Positions 23,388 to 34,150 of a stretch of 64,000 nucleotides of DNA are shown piece by piece. Position 1 is the stretch's first letter. Each line of letters begins with the position of its first letter. The stretch is from NCBI GenBank assembly GCA_020740775.1, contig JAHEWK010000008.1:3162001-3226000 (forward strand). Direction: 5' to 3'. The translations under genes were made by a program, and so were the position numbers. This DNA is from Ilyonectria destructans. Its lineage: Eukaryota; Ascomycota; Sordariomycetes; Hypocreales; Nectriaceae. The notes under the pieces are model-generated. The model did not search any database and was not told the DNA's origin. It was given only the letters and a program-made list of their open reading frames with translations.

Positions 23388-23766
23388 GAAGCTCCGAAAG
23401 GCCCTCGGCTTGTTGTGAATTCTCAGACTCGACAAGTCTTCTATTACGTCACCTCGGTCTGGCTTGACGGGCGTGGTCTCGAGTTCGGTTCGGAAACCTG
23501 GGCCTTCTATGTGAATACCCATCAGTACCTTAACAAGATTACCGCCGCAGTGTCTGTATGTAATTTCCAATAATACCATGCTCATCCTACATCTTCTCCC
23601 CATTCTTTCATGATGTAGTGTCTCTTCAGCCGCACCAACGCGCACAAATGACGTGTCTGTCTCCATTGTCGACACCATCGAGCATACTATCAACCTTGAG
23701 GATATCGCGGTTCGGCACAATGTCGATGTTCTTGTAACATCCGTGCTATCTTTAACCATCTTCTAA
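23388..23766 (+). pseudogene. Unrecognised coding remnant
   Basis: One plus frame reads VFYYVTSVWLDGRGLEFGSE and on to NKITAAVS. It is then interrupted by an intron-like stretch, 23556-23618 (GTATGT to GTAG). A second open run then reads VSIVDTIEHTINLEDIAV to a stop at about 23766. The frames do not join cleanly across that intron, suggesting a frameshift. No family is recognised; it may belong with either neighbour. Confidence 0.25.
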
Positions 23767-23829
23767 GTCTCTACGAAAAATACATACCACCCCATCGCCG
23801 TCGCAAGAATTCCCAACGCAACGCTACAC

Positions 23830-24525
23830 TCAGTATCGTCAAGCTCAAACAAGGCATTTTTTATGTTATCACATGCAAACTTTCGAGATTGAGCAGCTCT
23901 GAGAACGGAATTTAGAGCCTTTCACATGAGGTCCTTTACTATCACTGGATCTGGAAATGCCAAGCATCCGGCTGTCTTGACATTGCCAGCCAGAGTTTCC
24001 CAACGCCGAGCTTCTCAATGGCCTGACCCGTCTTGCAGAAAACGACAAGACTCACATCCTTGCCTTAGACTCGAGCGCCGGCAAATTCATCAGAGTCAAC
24101 GTTCGTGCTGGACAGGGCGAATTTGATCCCGGCACCCCACCATATTAACAACGGTCAGAGGACTGGGTGGTGCTACCAACGACATCCGCACATTGGGAAG
24201 CAGTCTTTTCTACATCAACCTCGACCAGGGGCTGTTTGTGCTCGTCCCAATCTCTACTCTGCATGGAACTCTCACGGGGGACGTGGACGTCATCAGCAAT
24301 GGGACACTTCAGGGCGCAGACGACTTTGCTTTATCTAGAGACGGCAATAAGGCCTGGATCGCTAAAAATGGCCTAAGCCTTCTCACGGAGATCGATATCC
24401 TATCCAGAACAACTCGTGTCTTTGTTAACTCGACTGTGCTGCCATCCATTAGGGCTGTGGCATTGGGTTGGACTGAAATACTTTATACGTCACTGGAGCT
24501 CTTTTTGATAACGGGGTGGCTGTAG
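23830..24525 (+). pseudogene. SMP-30/gluconolactonase-like beta-propeller, broken
   Basis: Family-like segments lie in order but in different frames. They are GIFYVITCK (about 23855), PEFPNAELLNGLTRLAEND then ILALDSSAGKFIRVNVRAGQ (about 23990-24115), and TGDVDVISNGTLQGADDFAL then DGNKAWIAKNG (24270-24380). The order and wording (PN...LNG, D...G...RVDV.TG, G...NG...ADDFALD..GN.W.A) match fungal six-bladed propeller proteins of the SMP-30/quinoprotein-like type, which are often secreted and found beside secondary-metabolism genes. At least two frameshifts and two stops break it. The N-terminus with its signal peptide is not found. Confidence 0.5.
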
Positions 24526-25133
24526 TAGGGCATGCTACCAGAGTAGTAATCCTTACTCTGAAGTAAACATAAGTAGACTCATCGCCTTAGTAATGTATAC
24601 GATTAGCACTCATTCCCCTGACATCCGTGTGCAGGGGTCCGCAGGGACCAGGAGGGGGACTATATCCGTACCTACGCTACGGATCGTCGGCCTGCTCCGC
24701 AGCCGGGGTCATCGAGGCTCATGGGGGTTCGGAGATAAATAACCCGGATATATTGCATGTCGGATACTGCGATTGCTTGCGATGTGCATCCCTTAAGGAC
24801 ACCAGTTTTGACTACCCAGAAGCCCCGTGTTTTCCCTTCACAGTCGCTATATGCATTCAAACTTTACTGAACCTGTAAGATCTTACACCTGCTGGGGGTT
24901 GGCTATTCTCAGCATCTGCCCTTCCTTCTGACTCAAAAGGTAAGTCACCTCTTAGGGGAGAGGTATCCCGGCATTCGAAAGAGTAAAGTTAACAAAAGTT
25001 GACCAGGCTAAGGTTTCCTTGGAGAAACGATATACGAGTCGCGGCTTATTCCATCTAGCTTCCGCAAATTTCCCATTTATTTCTACATTCCGTATCCCGT
25101 CCAACATCTCTGACCGAGACCGAGCGGTCAACA
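24526..25133. other. Intergenic region, promoter of the downstream regulator
   Basis: No coding sequence supported. The last 150 bp upstream of 25134 is pyrimidine-rich near the start (CCCGTCCAACATCTC), as expected of a fungal 5' leader. A GGGGTCCGC-type GC-rich patch lies at about 24630-24660. Confidence 0.4.
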
Positions 25134-26383
25134 ATGCCGTTACGTTTAGGTCACAAGAAATCACGTAGAGGCTGCCAGAGATGCAAGAAGCGCCGTGTCA
25201 AGGTATTGTCCTCCGGCGTCAGGATCACCCTTCTAACACTAACCCTATTTATCAGTGCGATGAGAAGAAACCATGCACTGCATGTATCAATCACGGAGTA
25301 ACATGCAGTCTTACTGAGGATTTCGGAGACTCGCCACTAGCTGCCTCAAAGTCTAATGCGCCCCTGGGTAAGACTAATACCAGTCCAAAAATCCGAGTCT
25401 CGTCTCCTGCAGACCCTTGTTTGCACTTTGGCCAACGGCTTACCTCGTCAGCCACCGACTCAGTCTTCAGAGGAACATGGGCCATCGACCTTGAATTAAT
25501 CCATCATTTCACAGCCACGACCTGCCATACACTACCACGAGCTGGGAAGCTCAAGCAGATATGGCAAGTCGAGGTCCCGAAATCTGGCACAAAATATCCG
25601 TTTGTCATGCACCAAATCCTCGCCGTTTCTGCTCTGCATCTCGGTCATCTTCATCCAGAAAATCGCCAACGATTCGTCTCCTACGCTTCTAGGCACCAAT
25701 TCGTGGCCGTCGCAGGGCTTCGAAAGCTCATCAACAGCATTACACCAGAAGACTGCGAGGCTCTTTTCTCAGCGTCATCAATGCTCAGCCTCAGCGCGTA
25801 CGCAACCTTCTCTCAACGGATAGACAGTGTTGAAGCCGCTGCGATACCCACCATAGAAGATATTATTCATGTATTTTCTCTTGTCCGAGGTGGGAACCAA
25901 GTTCTTATATGCTCCGAAGGCGCCCTTCATCAGGGCAGCTTCTCGCCGATCTTTGAGCAGCAGCCCCAGACAGGCTCGACACCATTCTTGGCTGAACTAG
26001 TGGAACAACTCGGGTTGCTCCGCGTTCAGATGTCCTCGTGCACTCACAATGAGATCTTATCTCGTGAAATTGACTGGTTTCTTCGCTGGATTCGACAATG
26101 CAGCGCTACCACAAATGAGCCTGAGCTTCGGATAGCCATAACCTGGTCAATCGACTTATCAACGGAATACATATCGCTCTTGCACCAGAAGGAACAATCA
26201 GCCTTAACCCTTTTAGCGTACTACTGCGTCGTAGTATCGGCTACAGAGGCGAGCGGATGGTACATGGAGAACTGGAGCAAGAATGCATTGCGTGCCATTG
26301 CTGACTGCCTCGGTCCAGTCTGGACACCCCAAATTTTGTGGCCGAGTTCAATCATCAATCTCCAATTGCGGCCTATAGGCTAG
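25134..26383 (+). CDS. Zn2Cys6 transcription factor, UPC2-like (copy 1)
   Basis: Exon 1 is 25134-25202, the intron 25203-25255 (53 nt, GTATTG to TCAG) and exon 2 25256-26383, giving 398 aa. Residues about 14-42 form the binuclear zinc cluster: CQRCKKRRVK, then after the intron CDEKKPCTACINHGVTC, spacing C-x2-C-x6-C-x5-C-x2-C-x6-C. The remainder resembles the fungal-specific regulator domain of the sterol-uptake-control (UPC2/ECM22-like) group: HHFTATTC, then WQVEVPKSGTKYPFVMHQIL, AVSALHLGHLHPE and SWYMENW-like SGWYMENWSKNAL. It is nuclear and sequence-specific; targets are unknown. The intron falls exactly between K and C of the third cysteine, as in the copies at 31016-32489 and 40900-42087. 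No break is seen. Confidence 0.85.
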
Positions 26384-27329
26384 ATATTTATCTTGCCATC
26401 GCATAACTTAGTGAGTTGCAAGGTCTCATGTTGGCAACTGCTGGCAGGGAGTTGGGGACTTTCTATGAGCCTACCGTCGAAATTGATTCTATATTAAAAC
26501 TTCAAAATATTTCCCATATGTCCAGCGAGCCAGAGGAGAGGCAGAGGCAGGAAGCGGGCTAATCACTAGTGCGGCGCCAGTGGGCTATAACCCAGGGAGG
26601 CAACGACTGGAGTTCGAGAGCCCTTGGAGATTAATCTTACACCACCACCCCAACATTCTACACTGCTGCTATTCTCCTGCGCCTCTCATTCTCCTTCACC
26701 GGTTCATGATAGTATTGTAATATTGATCCCGTACCGATCTCAAATCCAGTCCAGCCTGGCTAGATAATCCTCCACTTGCTGAGCACTACACTATGTTCTA
26801 TAGGTATAATTTTAGTATTTCTAAATTAGCCGCTACAACCTACTGCCTTTCACTTTAAGTAAGATACTACTGTTAACCTCTTACTGCTTTTAAAAATACT
26901 ATAAGAACTTTTTTCCCTTTTTCTTTTCTTAATTAATTGAATTTACTTTAGCAGTTCTTTTCTAAAATATCTCTTATATAGCTAATATATTATATTTTAT
27001 ATCTAGCTGCAATATATAAGGCTTCTTTTTAATACTTTAAATACTGCTATTTAGCTTTCTTTTTTCTTTCTTTTTCTCTTTATATAAGTTTTAATTATTT
27101 GGCTTGTAATAAATCCACAGCAATGTCCTTACTGAGCAGATAATAAACAATTATTGCGAGGAATTCATTGCGAGACTAAGTATGAAAGACAACAGCATGG
27201 ATACAAGCAAACTCTAGCCCCTGCATTGTCCTCCACAATTGGACTGTACCAAGTGCGACCAAAAAACAATAATAACAATATCTCTACACTGAGCTTATAA
27301 AACGATGCTGTCAAATTGGGATCCAGAAT
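26384..27329. other. Intergenic region with a small RIP-like AT island
   Basis: 26800-27110 is strongly AT-rich with dense TA steps. It includes CTTTAAGTAAGATACTACTG, a motif echoed in the AT blocks near 55430 and 58530. A tRNA-like A-box (about 26570-26584) and B-box (GAGTTCGAGAGCC, 26610-26622) precede it but no cloverleaf folds. No gene is supported. Confidence 0.45.
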
Positions 27330-28643
27330 TTATCCCAATGGCGTAAGACTCCCTCTAAAGGGCCTCTGAACCTTCTCCGCATGCTTATCCTTAAACCTCC
27401 AGACGCCTTTAGTTTCCGAATCTGACAAACTGTATCCTGTACTTTCCGCCAATCGATGAAAAACCTCATGCTGAGGTCCTGGCTTGTTGTCGAAGAATAG
27501 AGGTTCCCATAATTTCCCTGTTTTCTTCTCCTCTAGTCTCATTTGCCGCTGCGCTTCCTCAACGTTCTGCTTCGCTGTGGATGCAGCCCATAAATCACCT
27601 CCTTTTAAAGCACTGATGACGTCTTTCCAAGCGTGCCGTGACTCCCATGGGTCCTGGTCCTCAACCGTTTCAATATCCATACTCGGCGGTGCGTTTTCCG
27701 GGGCGTCGACAGTGTACTTTTCTAAAACCTCTCCTGTTTGCGCGTCCTTTACCTCCCAGTTCTCGCTCCAGACTCCGGCCACCTCATAAAGACAAGAATT
27801 CTTCGACTGTTCCGCGTGATATACTCGTGCCTCAAAGTAATTCTTCTTCTTCCCTCGAAAGAACCCCTTGCCCAGAAAATTAATCTCCGATACAAACCCT
27901 GAACTCGAGACGATTTTGTATGTCCCCAAAATTTCGGGATACAAGCAGGCAGATAAAAAGCCGCGTACTTGGACCTCAGGGATCGGGAGAAGGTAGTCTT
28001 CATCAAATTTGTCGATGTGGAGTATTGTGTGACCAAATTGATGGATATTCACTGTTCCAGCGAACGTCATTTCCACACGCGCATACCCATCTGCGCGGAT
28101 ACCATGCTCTTGGCTCGAAATGTGCATTGCTGTAATCGGTGGATGATGGCTGACCTGCTCAGCCACCAGCCTCGTAGTTGCCTTGCACTGTGCGTCTGTC
28201 CAGGATGCGAGAAATAACTCGCCGAGGAATGCATTGAGGGGCTTCTTGATGCTAACATTGGGTCCTCCAGCGACATAGAGTTGGTTCCGGAGGCCGATGA
28301 GAAACATGCGCAATACCAGAAGACTTCGCTTTTGAGCCTCTTCCTCACTTGCTGGCGCTGTGAAAACGGATGGCCGCTCAGCCCAGCAGTGAGGATTCTC
28401 AACAACGGAAGACGGGGCCAGGAAAAACGGTGGCGCTGTGATGTTGGCAAGATCTCCTTTGATGGATGAAAGCAACTGACGAGGTCCATTAGCCTTATCC
28501 TCAACTGTACGTATTGCAAGCTGAACCAAATTGGGAATGCTTGGTGTCTGCCGCTGAGCAGGAAAATCACTTACCCTAACCAAATCAATAAAGCGGGAAG
28601 ACATTGATTTGCTATCAACCTCAGTAGGTGTACCCTGGCTCAT
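27330..28643 (-). CDS. Oxysterol-binding protein, Kes1/Osh4-like
   Basis: A sterol/PI4P exchange protein of the short OSBP class (ORD only), cytosolic and acting at membrane contact sites and the Golgi. The signature EQVSHHPP is at residues 162-169 of the unspliced frame, preceded by KKPLNAFLGE. SSIKGDLANITAPPFFLAP is the usual lid/N-terminal region. The ORF is open for 437 codons. However, 28476-28574 (99 nt, GTAAGT to CGTCAG, with a GGCTAAT branch-like site) looks like a stopless in-frame intron. Removing it joins FIDLVR to LLSSIKGDL, gives 404 aa and matches the family better. Start is the ATG at 28643; a second at 28604 is possible. No damage is seen. Gene order next to UPC2-like regulators is suggestive of sterol biology but not proof. 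Confidence 0.9.
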   Translation of the reverse strand: MSQGTPTEVDSKSMSSRFIDLVRVSDFPAQRQTPSIPNLVQLAIRTVEDKANGPRQLLSSIKGDLANITAPPFFLAPSSVVENPHCWAERPSVFTAPASEEEAQKRSLLVLRMFLIGLRNQLYVAGGPNVSIKKPLNAFLGELFLASWTDAQCKATTRLVAEQVSHHPPITAMHISSQEHGIRADGYARVEMTFAGTVNIHQFGHTILHIDKFDEDYLLPIPEVQVRGFLSACLYPEILGTYKIVSSSGFVSEINFLGKGFFRGKKKNYFEARVYHAEQSKNSCLYEVAGVWSENWEVKDAQTGEVLEKYTVDAPENAPPSMDIETVEDQDPWESRHAWKDVISALKGGDLWAASTAKQNVEEAQRQMRLEEKKTGKLWEPLFFDNKPGPQHEVFHRLAESTGYSLSDSETKGVWRFKDKHAEKVQRPFRGSLTPLG

Positions 28644-29266
28644 CTCGGTGTAAATTTTCTGGACTTGGGATGGTGGCCAGCGAAAGGGGGAGAGTGATAA
28701 AGGGGACCAAATAGGGTTATCTCTGGACGGTACTAGAAAGTCTAACGATGCCCAATTGCCTTATATTTCGGGGACAGAAAATAGGTTTAATAACCCTCCT
28801 CAATACTCGGCGCATGCAACGCAATGCCACTAACGATCTAAGCCACACTAATGGGTCGGCCCCGGGGCAATACATCTGCCCGACTTGCATACTCACCGTC
28901 CACTGGGGCTCTTGTGCAGTAGCCAGTTCTATAGCACTATGATGGTTGACTACCATGTACGGAGATCCTATTTTCTCCAGGGTCGATGGAGGTGACATTG
29001 CAAGGGGACACAATGCAAGCTACCTCAGTAGCTTTGAAACTTGCATTTGCCGATGCGTACCGGCGGCCAGACGCCAAATATGGGGTTGCGAGAGCATAGA
29101 AGTAGCTTTATCTGACGGGAAAATGCATGAGGCCTCTAGGCTTTGAGAAATTTGGCAGATCTAAGTTATTTCCTTTCTAATTACATGATAGCGGCCTCTT
29201 TATACTGATCTGTGCTTCGTCTACATTGCACCCACAGGTTCTATATGTCCATCTATGAGGCCATGA
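28644..29266. other. Intergenic region between OSBP and AIF-like genes
   Basis: Promoter of the minus-strand OSBP gene and 3' flank of the AIF-like gene. Short ORFs on both strands lack domains. Nothing else seen. Confidence 0.4.
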
Positions 29267-30406
29267 TCAAATTGATGACCTGACAATGTTCTTCCCGGCA
29301 ATGAAACCGCTCGCTTTCTCGGTGAAAAGAGTCTTGCCCTTGGCGGCATTTACAACAAAACTAGGCACTTTTACCCAGTTGTACTGCCCCGTGCCTTTCT
29401 TCTTTCCAAGGGTGACAAAAACCTGTGGCGTTACGGTGGGCTTCAATTCCTTAACGCCGTCTGAATTTCCAGTGAGCACAGCGTCTAGATTGTCTGCCAG
29501 GTGGAGTGCTTGTCTTTCGGCGTATATGAGCTGCTTGGGCTCAAGGTTACCGACATCCCCGACACCCCAGACATTATCCAACCCCGTAACCCGAAGTGTC
29601 TTGTCCAAGTTCAAACTACCTCGCTCATCTAAGAGATGAGCAGGTAGGAATTGACTATTCGGCCGCATCCCATATAGGGGGAGATACAAGTCTGTCGCAA
29701 TCTTTTTGCCATCTGAGAGCGTGATGGAGGCTTGGTCACCTCTCTTGTCCAGTGTGGCTACGCGCACCCTGTGGACGATTTTGACCTGCAGTTTTTCCAG
29801 TTCCAATGCAGCAGTCTTGCCAACTTCGGGACGTAGAATGGGGAGTGGTGCATTACCCTCGATAATGAGAGTAATCTGCTTGGATGCACCGTATGTGTAG
29901 CCAAGTTCTGCTGCAGTCTCGACGCCTGTCGGCCCACCACCAGCTATGATAATGGACTTGGCAGCTTTCACCTCCTGTTGCAAGGAGTGTAACGCGCTGA
30001 CGCTCTCCTCGTACGTCCCTACTGTTGTGAAGGGCAAGTATCCGGGGTACGAAGATCCGGTGGCGATGACCAAGTGGGTGTAGGTAATCGTTTTGACTTC
30101 ATTTGCAACATCGACATGTACGCTGTTTGTGGTTGTGTCGACGCCAGTGGCGGTTCCAAGTACGAACTCGAAGGTGTCCCTCGAATAATTCTCAAAACCA
30201 GCCTCGATGGCATGGAACAATTCTGCATCGGCAAATCCACCGGGGAGTATACCTCTTACAGCTGCAATGTTCCAGTAATGATGTGAACTTGGTGATATCA
30301 GGATAACTTTGAGCTTGTTGACCTTGGGACTGGTGTATTTGAGGAGCTTGTGTGCCGTACCGATGCCGGCAAAGCCTGCACCAATGATAACTACTGTCTC
30401 TGTCAT
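29267..30406 (-). CDS. AIF/AMID-like FAD-dependent pyridine nucleotide oxidoreductase
   Basis: An intronless protein of 379 aa. Two Rossmann folds: FAD-binding GAGFAG at residues 9-14 and NAD(P)H-binding GGGPTG at 156-161. ATGSSYPG lies at 115-122 and a GVGDVGN FAD/ribityl motif near 290. This is the AIFM2/FSP1-AMID-like branch of the disulfide-reductase superfamily, without the redox-active Cys pair. It probably reduces quinones with NAD(P)H at membranes. The start is set at the ATG of MTETVVIIG (30406), because the GxGxxG begins only eight residues later. The open frame extends 32 codons upstream to 30502. No break is seen. Confidence 0.88.
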   Translation of the reverse strand: MTETVVIIGAGFAGIGTAHKLLKYTSPKVNKLKVILISPSSHHYWNIAAVRGILPGGFADAELFHAIEAGFENYSRDTFEFVLGTATGVDTTTNSVHVDVANEVKTITYTHLVIATGSSYPGYLPFTTVGTYEESVSALHSLQQEVKAAKSIIIAGGGPTGVETAAELGYTYGASKQITLIIEGNAPLPILRPEVGKTAALELEKLQVKIVHRVRVATLDKRGDQASITLSDGKKIATDLYLPLYGMRPNSQFLPAHLLDERGSLNLDKTLRVTGLDNVWGVGDVGNLEPKQLIYAERQALHLADNLDAVLTGNSDGVKELKPTVTPQVFVTLGKKKGTGQYNWVKVPSFVVNAAKGKTLFTEKASGFIAGKNIVRSSI

Positions 30407-31015
30407 TGGATGCGATGAGTGTGGGATAGTGACGAATGTGGTAGGGTGTGTTGGACTAGATTGGTGATGACAGCAGTAACACTCAAACTTGACATTGCCC
30501 ATTCCATTGGCGTATTCATATCAAAAACCGCTGCTCCCTTTCAAACAAGAATATTAATGAGGACCCATTTACGGACAAATCAGCGACCCGGAAATTGAGT
30601 AGTTAGGCCGTCGGTTTAAAGTCTCACCGAATTATAAATTGGCGTGGTCGGCTGTGCTATCATCTCTCGGATTCAAGAAATGCCGTTGTGGAGTAGGTGG
30701 CGACAATCTCGTATTCGGGAGAGGATATCACATAACCCTTCGGGATGGATTAAAAGACGCGCATCCATGAGACAAAGCGACCCTACCATCTAACCCAGCA
30801 ATTATCTAATGATCGGCATCTGGATATGGAAAGGGTTGCTTCTAACCTGGTAGGTAGTTCTCCCTACTACCCAGCGCAATACAACCCACCGTTTCCAAGA
30901 GCAGGTGCACGCCACCTAACAATGAAGACGAGAGATGCGGCAAGTCATGATGGGATCTGAGCGTAGATAGTGGTATTCGCACTAGCTGTCCATTCCAATA
31001 GTCCTTGAATAACAA
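30407..31015. other. Intergenic region
   Basis: 5' flank of the AIF-like gene and 3' flank of the second UPC2-like regulator, both minus strand. No ORF, repeat or RNA gene is supported. Confidence 0.4.
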
Positions 31016-32489
31016 CTAACAGCCAATCCCGTTCACTTGTGTCTCGAGTAAAGCAGAAACCTTCTTCGTCGGCCACTGGAGTAATTCTAAAAATTGTGGT
31101 TGATGTGCAAGGCGTGTCACGACCTGATGTAATAATTGCCGCGCCCAACCCTTCACGTACCACGAGCTCTTTTCAATTGATGCAAGAAACACGCTGAAAT
31201 AGGCAATTAGAAGGAGTGCTTGTGGGCGATATGAAATGAGGTCCATAGCGAGATCGTCTTGGAGATGATACAGCCAGACGAATATGCACCCAGGTTCAAC
31301 GTGCGATCCAGATAGAGCGGCAAGGCTAAAACAAGCCTCAAGGTTATCAACAGCCACCTGGAATTGACCAATTCTGCCAGGAGGGATTTCGCTTTTCTGA
31401 AAATCCCGAAGCCTTGTCACGGCCTCACAAGTTTCCGGGGAAAGACACCTATTCGCCAGGTCGAAGTGGCTTTTGCATTTAATATTGACTGTTAAATATA
31501 ACGGCGGCTGATAATCCACTTACTCTGTTAGGTATCTGACGAATGCAAGGGGCCATACGCTAAACACCAATGGGTGAAACTCGGAGTCAACGGCACCCGC
31601 CATGAACGGTCTGATTGTTGAATTGACGCCTCTTACAAGCCCAATGAGCTCAACGAGACTTCCTATGGGATCATTTAATTCGGAATGATCTATCCGAGTC
31701 GGTAGTGTAAGCATGTGGAGCATCAGCAGCGATTTAAAGCTGTACACAGCCATCCAATTTTGCGCACTGATATGCAGAAGTTCAGAGCGATAGGCTATTG
31801 ATCCGGCTGTTTGATGATAGTCGGCCAGCTGGAGAAAGATGTGTCGGCTTCTGGGGTCAAGATATGCCTTGTGTGCAGCGGCGATAGCAAAGATACCGTG
31901 CATAATAAACGGGCGTTGGTAGCCTTGTCTAGGAATGACATTCTTCCAAACATGAACAACGTCCTTTTGGGCGGACAAGGTATCGGCCGTAACGGTACAG
32001 TACTGGTGCATCAACTCGCAGTTGCGAGCCCATAGTTCATGTACTGAGAAGGGAGCGATCTTCTCCAAGGCCTGAACCTGAGCCTGGTTGTGTTCCCACA
32101 TATCAAGTGGGGGTGGACCTATCGCACGGCTCTCGGTGGACTCGGCTGGGGTAAGAAGATGACTAGATTGCTCAGCAGGTTCTCGATGACGAGTGGAGAT
32201 TGTGACAACCGGTCCAACATGGTCTCTGAGGCTGCATTGGAGATTGTGTCGCCGGCAGTAAAAGCATGCCGGGCCAACCTCATCACACTAAACCTCGGTC
32301 AGTGGCTATTACATATTGGCCAAGCCCGAACTGAGCCAACCGAAGTCGCAAGCGGAGAAGAGGTCACAAGACGACACCAGCTTACCAAGACAGAGGCGAT
32401 GACGTGAGATGGGTACGCACCTTTACTTTGCGACGTTTGCAGTTGGTGCAGCCCAAGCGTGACTTGGTATGCGGGCGGCGGGTTGCCAT
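31016..32489 (-). CDS. Zn2Cys6 transcription factor, UPC2-like (copy 2)
   Basis: Three exons on the minus strand: 32421-32489, 31524-32287 and 31016-31469. The introns are 133 nt (GTGCGT to TTAG) and 54 nt (GTAAGT to AAAG). The joined product is 428 aa. The zinc cluster is GCTNCKRRKVK, then after the intron CDEVGPACFYCRRHNLQCSL. A regulator domain follows with YQRPFIMHGIFAIAAAHKAY, VYSFKSLLMLHMLTLP and SSWYVKGWARQLL, paralleling copy 1 (KYPFVMHQILAVSALHL, SGWYMENWS). The first intron is at the identical codon boundary (K|C). The short ORF starting at 32101 is only the middle of this gene. It looks intact. Confidence 0.82.
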
Positions 32490-33123
32490 CGTATCGTATC
32501 ACGTAGACGTGGATTCGTACTCGTACAGAAGTGGAACAAGGCGCTGTGGGCAAGCGAGAGAAGACCTGACTAGACTGGCCACGATGAACCGAAGAATAGC
32601 GGAAGGTGTTTTGCTCGAATCCTCTGCGATTAAAAAGACAGCCACCGAGGTGCTGGGAAAGGAGGGACGCAACTCTAATAAGCGGAGTCTATACGAAATA
32701 CTCGCATTCGCTTCGGTACGCGATCTCAAACCGCTAATCCTAACAGAGTATGGCGCTGAGATCGTATCTAGAGGTGTGTGATTTGCTGAGTACTTCGTTA
32801 AATTGAGGCTGTGGGGTCCACTTGTAACTCACCTTGGCCCGCGATTCTGCCCTTAACGGCGGGCTGACGGGACAATTAATGCTCCGTAGACGATAATATG
32901 GCATTATTCTTGGCGTATAATGTCGAGAGTTCAAGGGAAACGACATGGTTCTTGGATATGCAAATGGTGGGTCGCGGTATTAAAGCTGTGGACTGGGAGT
33001 ATTTGCATCATACTTACCTAAATAGCACGGGTTATGGCCAGGCAGTTGGATACCAAAATCAACTGACAGTTTTCAAAATTCGACCCCTCGCTTTCATCTC
33101 AACCATCATAGTCTGAAACCGCC
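32490..33123. other. Divergent promoter between UPC2-like copy 2 and the RTA1-like gene
   Basis: About 630 bp shared by a minus-strand regulator and a plus-strand RTA1 gene. A TCGTATCGTATC stretch lies about 8-20 bp upstream of the regulator's ATG. It resembles, but does not match, the sterol-response core TCGTATA. The open frames here lack domains. Co-regulation is possible but untested. Confidence 0.4.
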
Positions 33124-34150
33124 ATGTCCGACTGTGACCCCGACTACAAAGATGCTGTCTTTTTGTTCTACCGATTCGAACTCTCAGTTGCTGCGAATGT
33201 AGTATTCGTCGTCATCTTTTGTATTTTGACCGCGCTGAACGTAGCGCAGATTTGGAGGACTCGGACCTGGTATCTTACCGCCTTAGCTGTCGGTGATTGC
33301 TGTGAGTCGCAATCAATGGCCAAGTTGGCAAAGATTGACATATGATTGTTGTTTTTACGCAGGTGAGATTATAGGATATGTCGGCGGCGTGCTGAACGCC
33401 CGTGAGGACCCGAGATGCTGGACAAAAGGCCCATTCATCATACAGAATTTGTTGATCCTGATAGCGCCGGCACTGATGGCGGCCTCTATCTACATGGTAT
33501 TGGGCAGGATCATTCTCTTAACGGAGGGTGAGGTACACTCAATAATCAAGCGCAGCTGGCTTACAAAGTTGTTTGTGTTTGGCGACGTAACATCTCTGAT
33601 GCTCCAGGGAGCCGGTGTGCCTTAGTCACGCCTCATGAATTTGAGCATCACTAACGCCCTGGCCCTTTTCTTAGGTGGCGGTCTGATGGCCGGCAGCGAT
33701 AGCAGCGCGAAGACTGGACAAAATGTCATTGTTGGCGGCCTCTTCGTGCAACTGTTCTTCTTCGGTAGCTTTGTTGTCGTCAGTGCCATCTTCCATCGCC
33801 GCATGACCAAAGAATCGATTGTGAAGGCAACCGACCCGCGCATCCGATGGCAGACATACCTAATCGCACTATATGTTGCAAGCGTGCTCATCTGGGTACG
33901 CAGTCTCTTCCGTGTGATTGAGTTCATTGAAGGAAATGACGGGCATCTCATGCGCAGCGAGGTGTGGGTATTCGTGTTCCATGGGCTGTTGATGGCTACC
34001 ATCTTGGTGTGGTTCAGTTGGTTCCATCCCAGCGAGATTGGGTTACTACTGAGAGGGCTTGAGCCGGTTGGAAATGCGCTGCAGCTTGTTAACATTGGGA
34101 AACCTTGGAAGAAGCGACGCATGGAAACAGATTATCTCACCGATCCCTGA
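33124..34150 (+). CDS. RTA1-like seven-span membrane protein
   Basis: Three exons: 33124-33301, 33363-33614 and 33675-34150. The introns are 61 nt (GTGAGT to GCAG) and 60 nt (GTGTGC to TTAG), giving 301 aa. Family features: an N-terminal acidic stretch (MSDCDPDYKDAVF), then about seven hydrophobic segments including LIAPALMAASIYMVLGRIIL, KLFVFGDVTSLMLQGAG and VRSLFRVIEFIEGNDGHLM, and a basic tail (KPWKKRRMETDY). RTA1/RSB1-type proteins sit in the plasma membrane or ER and affect lipid export and azole or aminocholesterol tolerance. Intron positions and phases match the broken copy at 16787-17852, so the two are paralogues. This one has no defect. Confidence 0.88.

Noticed and set aside
22767..23759. 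A 330-codon minus-strand ORF
   Set aside because: The composition is unlike protein with no domain or hydrophobic pattern. The opposite strand carries coding-like segments with an intron-like break, so this looks like a shadow.
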